NCBI GenBank assembly: GCA_023053685.1
Contig: JALIGW010000016.1
Coordinates: 4,658,001-4,722,000, forward strand
DNA length: 64,000 nt
From: Diadophis punctatus similis
Taxonomy: Eukaryota; Chordata; Lepidosauria; Squamata; Dipsadidae
Direction: 5' to 3'
A program made the position numbers and the translations under genes. Of the stretch, positions 61,352-64,000 are shown piece after piece. Within the stretch, counting starts at the first letter, position 1. Each line of letters begins with the position of its first letter. The notes below the pieces were generated by a model. The model was given only the letters and a program-made list of their open reading frames with translations, did no database searches and was not told the DNA's origin.

Positions 61352-61591
61352 TTATGTTTGCAGCTTCCTTCTGCTGTTTTTCATGAAAAAGAATACAATA
61401 GTGTCACACTTGGCCCCTAAGCTACTCGCCTGGATAAAGACATGATAGTCACCCACTTCCTGTTTCTGGGTGATGAAACCATCTTCCAGTAAGGATGAAA
61501 GGTAGCTAGAGTCTTCACAGATCTTTTGTCTCACCATGACATATTTATCTAACACAAAGACGTCTGGCTGGCCGGAGCTGTTGCATTTCAC
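61352..61591 (-). other. Unidentified 79-codon frame, possible exon or pseudogene fragment
   Basis: Minus-strand frame open from just after a TGA at about 61640 to a TAA at 61352. It includes PDVFVLDKYVMVRQKICEDS, SYLSSLLEDGFITQKQEVGD and YHVFIQASSLGAKCDTIVFF. Composition is protein-like (mixed hydrophobic and charged residues, balanced codons) and unlike the repeats around it. An AG at 61628/61629 (GAAACCAG) could be an acceptor but has a poor pyrimidine tract. I do not recognise the family. It could be a terminal exon, a processed pseudogene piece or a coding fragment of a mobile element. Confidence 0.35.
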
Positions 61592-61812
61592 AGTCTTACT
61601 AAGTGATTCATGTGGAATGCTCTCAAGTTCCTGGTTTCACGCCGGGTAAGATGTGTCTGGGGGTGGAATGGATCCAAGGATTGTTGATCTTAATGTCATT
61701 CAGAAGCATTGGGGCTTCTATGAAAGATCTAGGCCACCCAAAATGCACCCTTGCCTTTGGGAGGAAGAGCAGGAAGGAAATTATCCTTCAGTACTTTTGA
61801 TAACTATTAAAG

Positions 61813-62080
61813 CAGCGGTTCTCAACCTGGGAGTCGCAACCCTTTTGGGGGTCAAACAACCCTTTCACAGGGGTCGGGAGACTTCGCCCGGCCGCTGCCA
61901 TTTGGGCTCTTTTACCCTCTGCGCATGCGCAGAACGCTTTGCGCAGGCGCAGAGGGTAAAAGAACCCAAATGGCGTCGGTGGGGCGGGGGTATCGGCGAC
62001 GGGCGCAGCAACAGGGTGGGTCACGGTGGGGGCGCGGGGGGGGGCACGGGGCGCAGCATTAGGAAGGTTGAGAACCACTG
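61813..62080. mobile_element. SPIN-like hAT MITE
   Basis: CAGCGGTTCTCAACCT and AGGTTGAGAACCACTG are inverted ends flanked by exact TATTAAAG copies (61805-61812, 62081-62088). The subterminal GGGAGTCGCAACCCTTTTGG and CCTTTCACAGGGGTCG are as recalled for SPIN hAT transposons, a horizontally transferred family. The centre is a hairpin around CTCTGCGCATGCGCAGA. 268 bp, non-coding. Confidence 0.85.
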
Positions 62081-62122
62081 TATTAAAGGGAAGAATGGAA
62101 AAAAATCAACAGCGTATACTTA

Positions 62123-62504
62123 CAGTTAGTCCTTGACTTACAACAGTTCGAAGTTACAACTGCACTGAAAAAAGTGACTTATGACCATTTTTCACACTTA
62201 TGATCATTGTAGCATCCCCATGGTCACGTGATTTACATTTGGTTGCTTGACAATTGACTCACATTTATGATGGTTGTGGTGTCCTGTGGTCATGTGATCC
62301 TTTGTGTGGTCTTCCGACAAACAAAAGTCAATGGAGAAACCAGGTTCACTTAACAACCGTATTACTAATTTAACAACTGCAGGGATTCACTTAACAAATG
62401 TGGCAAGAGAAGTCGTAAAATGGGGCAAAATTGACTTAACAAATTTCTCACTTAGCAACATAAATGTTGGGCTCAGTTGTAGTAGTTAAGTTGAGGACTA
62501 CCTG
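62123..62504 (+). mobile_element. Complete TA-flanked MITE (GTAGTCCTCGACTTA family)
   Basis: CAGTTAGTCCTTGACTTA to TAAGTTGAGGACTACCTG, with TA immediately outside both ends. 382 bp, non-coding, the best copy of a family with at least eight members in this window. The Tc1/mariner-type origin is inferred from the TA flanks. Confidence 0.8.
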
Positions 62505-62995
62505 TATTTTTAATATTACTGTTTAAACAAGGATAGGAAACCCACACCCACCCCAGCTGTTGTGAAAAGCACAATTCTTTAGGTAAATAGATGTGAGGCT
62601 ATGCTTGTGAAGTTGTGCTAAATGGCCGAATCATAAGCACTGTATACATCTGGAGAATTTTCAAACATTTTTCTTAGCAATCTGGAGAGTAGTGCTGTTG
62701 ACATCCTTGTTCACTTCTGGAACACAGAAGCTAATAGGAGACGGAGAAGGATTGCCTCTAAGCAATCTCTCCCCACCCACTGATCCTATGCAGCTCTTTG
62801 CATTCCAAGGAGTTCCTGAAAATGAAATAGGTGAACAGATGCCCAGATCAATGCTGACAAAAAAAAATTAGAAACAACTGTGACCAGTCATGGATGCAAG
62901 CTAAAACTCAGGTGTATATTGTGAAGGTCAGTACAGTGTTGGTGGAATCACTTATCCACCCTCATTGCATCTGAGGAACCTCAACCAGATTTACT
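62505..62995. other. Intergenic, nothing recognised
   Basis: No repeat or exon recognised. Confidence 0.4.
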
Positions 62996-63003
62996 ATCTA
63001 AGG

Positions 63004-63391
63004 CCATGATGGCGAACCTATGGCACGCGTGCCACAGGTGGCACGAGGAGCCATAGCGGAGGGCACACGAGCGTTGCCCACCGGCAAACCGGAAGTGCGG
63101 AAAAATGCACTTCCGGTTTGCCGGTGGGCTGTTTTTTGCACTCCGAAGGATTCAGGGAAGCTTCCTAAAGCCCCGGAATGCGAAAAACAGCAAAACGGGC
63201 AAACCAGAAGTGCGTTTTCCGCACTTCCGTTTTGCCATTTTTCGCATTCCAGGGCTTCAGGAAGTGCAAAAAACAGCCCAATGGCAAACCAGAAGTGCGT
63301 TTTTCCGCAGTTCAGGTTTGCCCATTGTGCGCATGCATGGGGGGGGGGCAATGGGCGTGGGCACGTGAACCAAAAAGGTTCTCCATCACTG
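63004..63391. mobile_element. hAT-type MITE with internal hairpin
   Basis: CCATGATGGCGAACCT to AGGTTCTCCATCACTG, flanked by exact ATCTAAGG copies (62996-63003, 63392-63399). The interior repeats CAAACCGGAAGTGCGG and its complement, as in 58649-59181. Confidence 0.9.
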
Positions 63392-63399
63392 ATCTAAGG

Positions 63400-63722
63400 T
63401 GTCCCCAAAACAGGCTGAAGAAGAATCTGTTAGTGTAAATTGTGATTGAAATGTAGCATCTCATGGATAAAATCATTTTCATTTGTTTTGAGTTAGAAGT
63501 GAGATGACAAAGGGGAAATCTGGGGAACTTCCCTAGTTGTTGTTGTTGTTTTGCTCATGAATCTTGAGGAAATGGACAGAGATCTCTGTAATCTCAGCTT
63601 TGCCACCTGTGGTGTGGATCCCTGCTCCATCTGGCAGGTGGAAGCTAGGGAAGGGATTGGGTCCTGACTGTAATCAATGCTTCTTTGAAAGAAGGGAAAG
63701 TCTTAGCAGTCTTTAAAAAGTA
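63400..63722. other. Spacer between two hAT MITEs
   Basis: No gene or repeat recognised; a short (TTG)n run lies at 63537-63551. Confidence 0.4.
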
Positions 63723-63730
63723 TCCTAGCC

Positions 63731-64000
63731 CAGTGATGGCGAACCTATGGCACGTGTGCCACAGGTGGCACATGGAGCCGTATCTGCCTGCACGCAAGCC
63801 GTTGCCCTAGCTCAGCTCCAGCACACATGTGCGTGCCGGCCAGCTGATTTTTGGCTCACATGAAGACTCTGGGAGGGCATTTTATTTTCCAGAGGGCCTG
63901 CGGGGGGGCATTTTCGTCCTCTCCAGGCTCCAGGGAAGCTTCTGGAGCCTGGGGAGGGCGAAAAACGGGCCTACCAGGCCCACCGGAAGTCGGGAAACAG
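63731..64000. mobile_element. hAT-type MITE, cut by the window end
   Basis: Starts CAGTGATGGCGAACCTATGG after TCCTAGCC (likely target duplication). The interior matches 45750-46175 (CTGGGGAGGGCGAAAAACGG). The right end lies outside the window. Confidence 0.85.

Overview
This is nuclear DNA of a vertebrate, most likely a squamate reptile and probably a snake. It has widely spaced small exons with GT-AG introns, three CpG islands at promoters, and a dense load of squamate-type repeats. These include Sauria-type tRNA SINEs with a BovB-like tail, a second tRNA SINE with a GCTATT tail, a BovB LINE, CR1/L2/L3 LINEs (two ending in long AATAG microsatellites, a pattern described for advanced snakes), and many young hAT and TA-flanked MITEs. 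The species call is an inference from this repeat repertoire.

Three protein-coding genes can be read exon by exon, and all three appear intact. RASL11A lies on the minus strand (11289 to 6983, four exons, 237 aa) and encodes an atypical Ras-like GTPase. RPL21 lies on the minus strand (a non-coding first exon ending at 28536, CDS 26574 to 23145, 160 aa) and encodes ribosomal protein eL21. USP12 lies on the plus strand (33669 to 48143, nine exons, 369 aa) and encodes a ubiquitin-specific protease. The order and relative orientation match human chromosome 13q12 (USP12 - RPL21 - RASL11A). RPL21 and USP12 are divergently transcribed with start regions about 5 kb apart. RPL21 introns carry a well-formed H/ACA snoRNA (intron 4, SNORA27-like by position and structure) and a weaker box C/D candidate (intron 3).

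Layout: 1-6.8 kb is intergenic repeats (an L2-type LINE, a possible solo LTR, a hAT MITE holding a ten-copy 43-bp minisatellite, and Penelope-like ends with a hammerhead-like motif). 6.8-11.7 kb is RASL11A. 11.7-23.1 kb is intergenic with a TG/TA microsatellite, SINEs, hAT MITEs and a nested CR1/L3 LINE. 23.1-28.6 kb is RPL21. 28.6-33.3 kb is intergenic. 33.3-49.5 kb is USP12, with several MITEs in its introns. 49.5-64 kb is gene-poor and repeat-rich, with palindromic hAT MITEs, BovB, a SPIN-like hAT element and one unexplained 79-codon frame near 61.4 kb.

I see no wholly new gene system. The most notable signals are the snoRNAs, a uORF overlapping the USP12 start, the perfectly palindromic MITEs with exact 8-bp target duplications, the SPIN-like element and the hammerhead-like Penelope relic.
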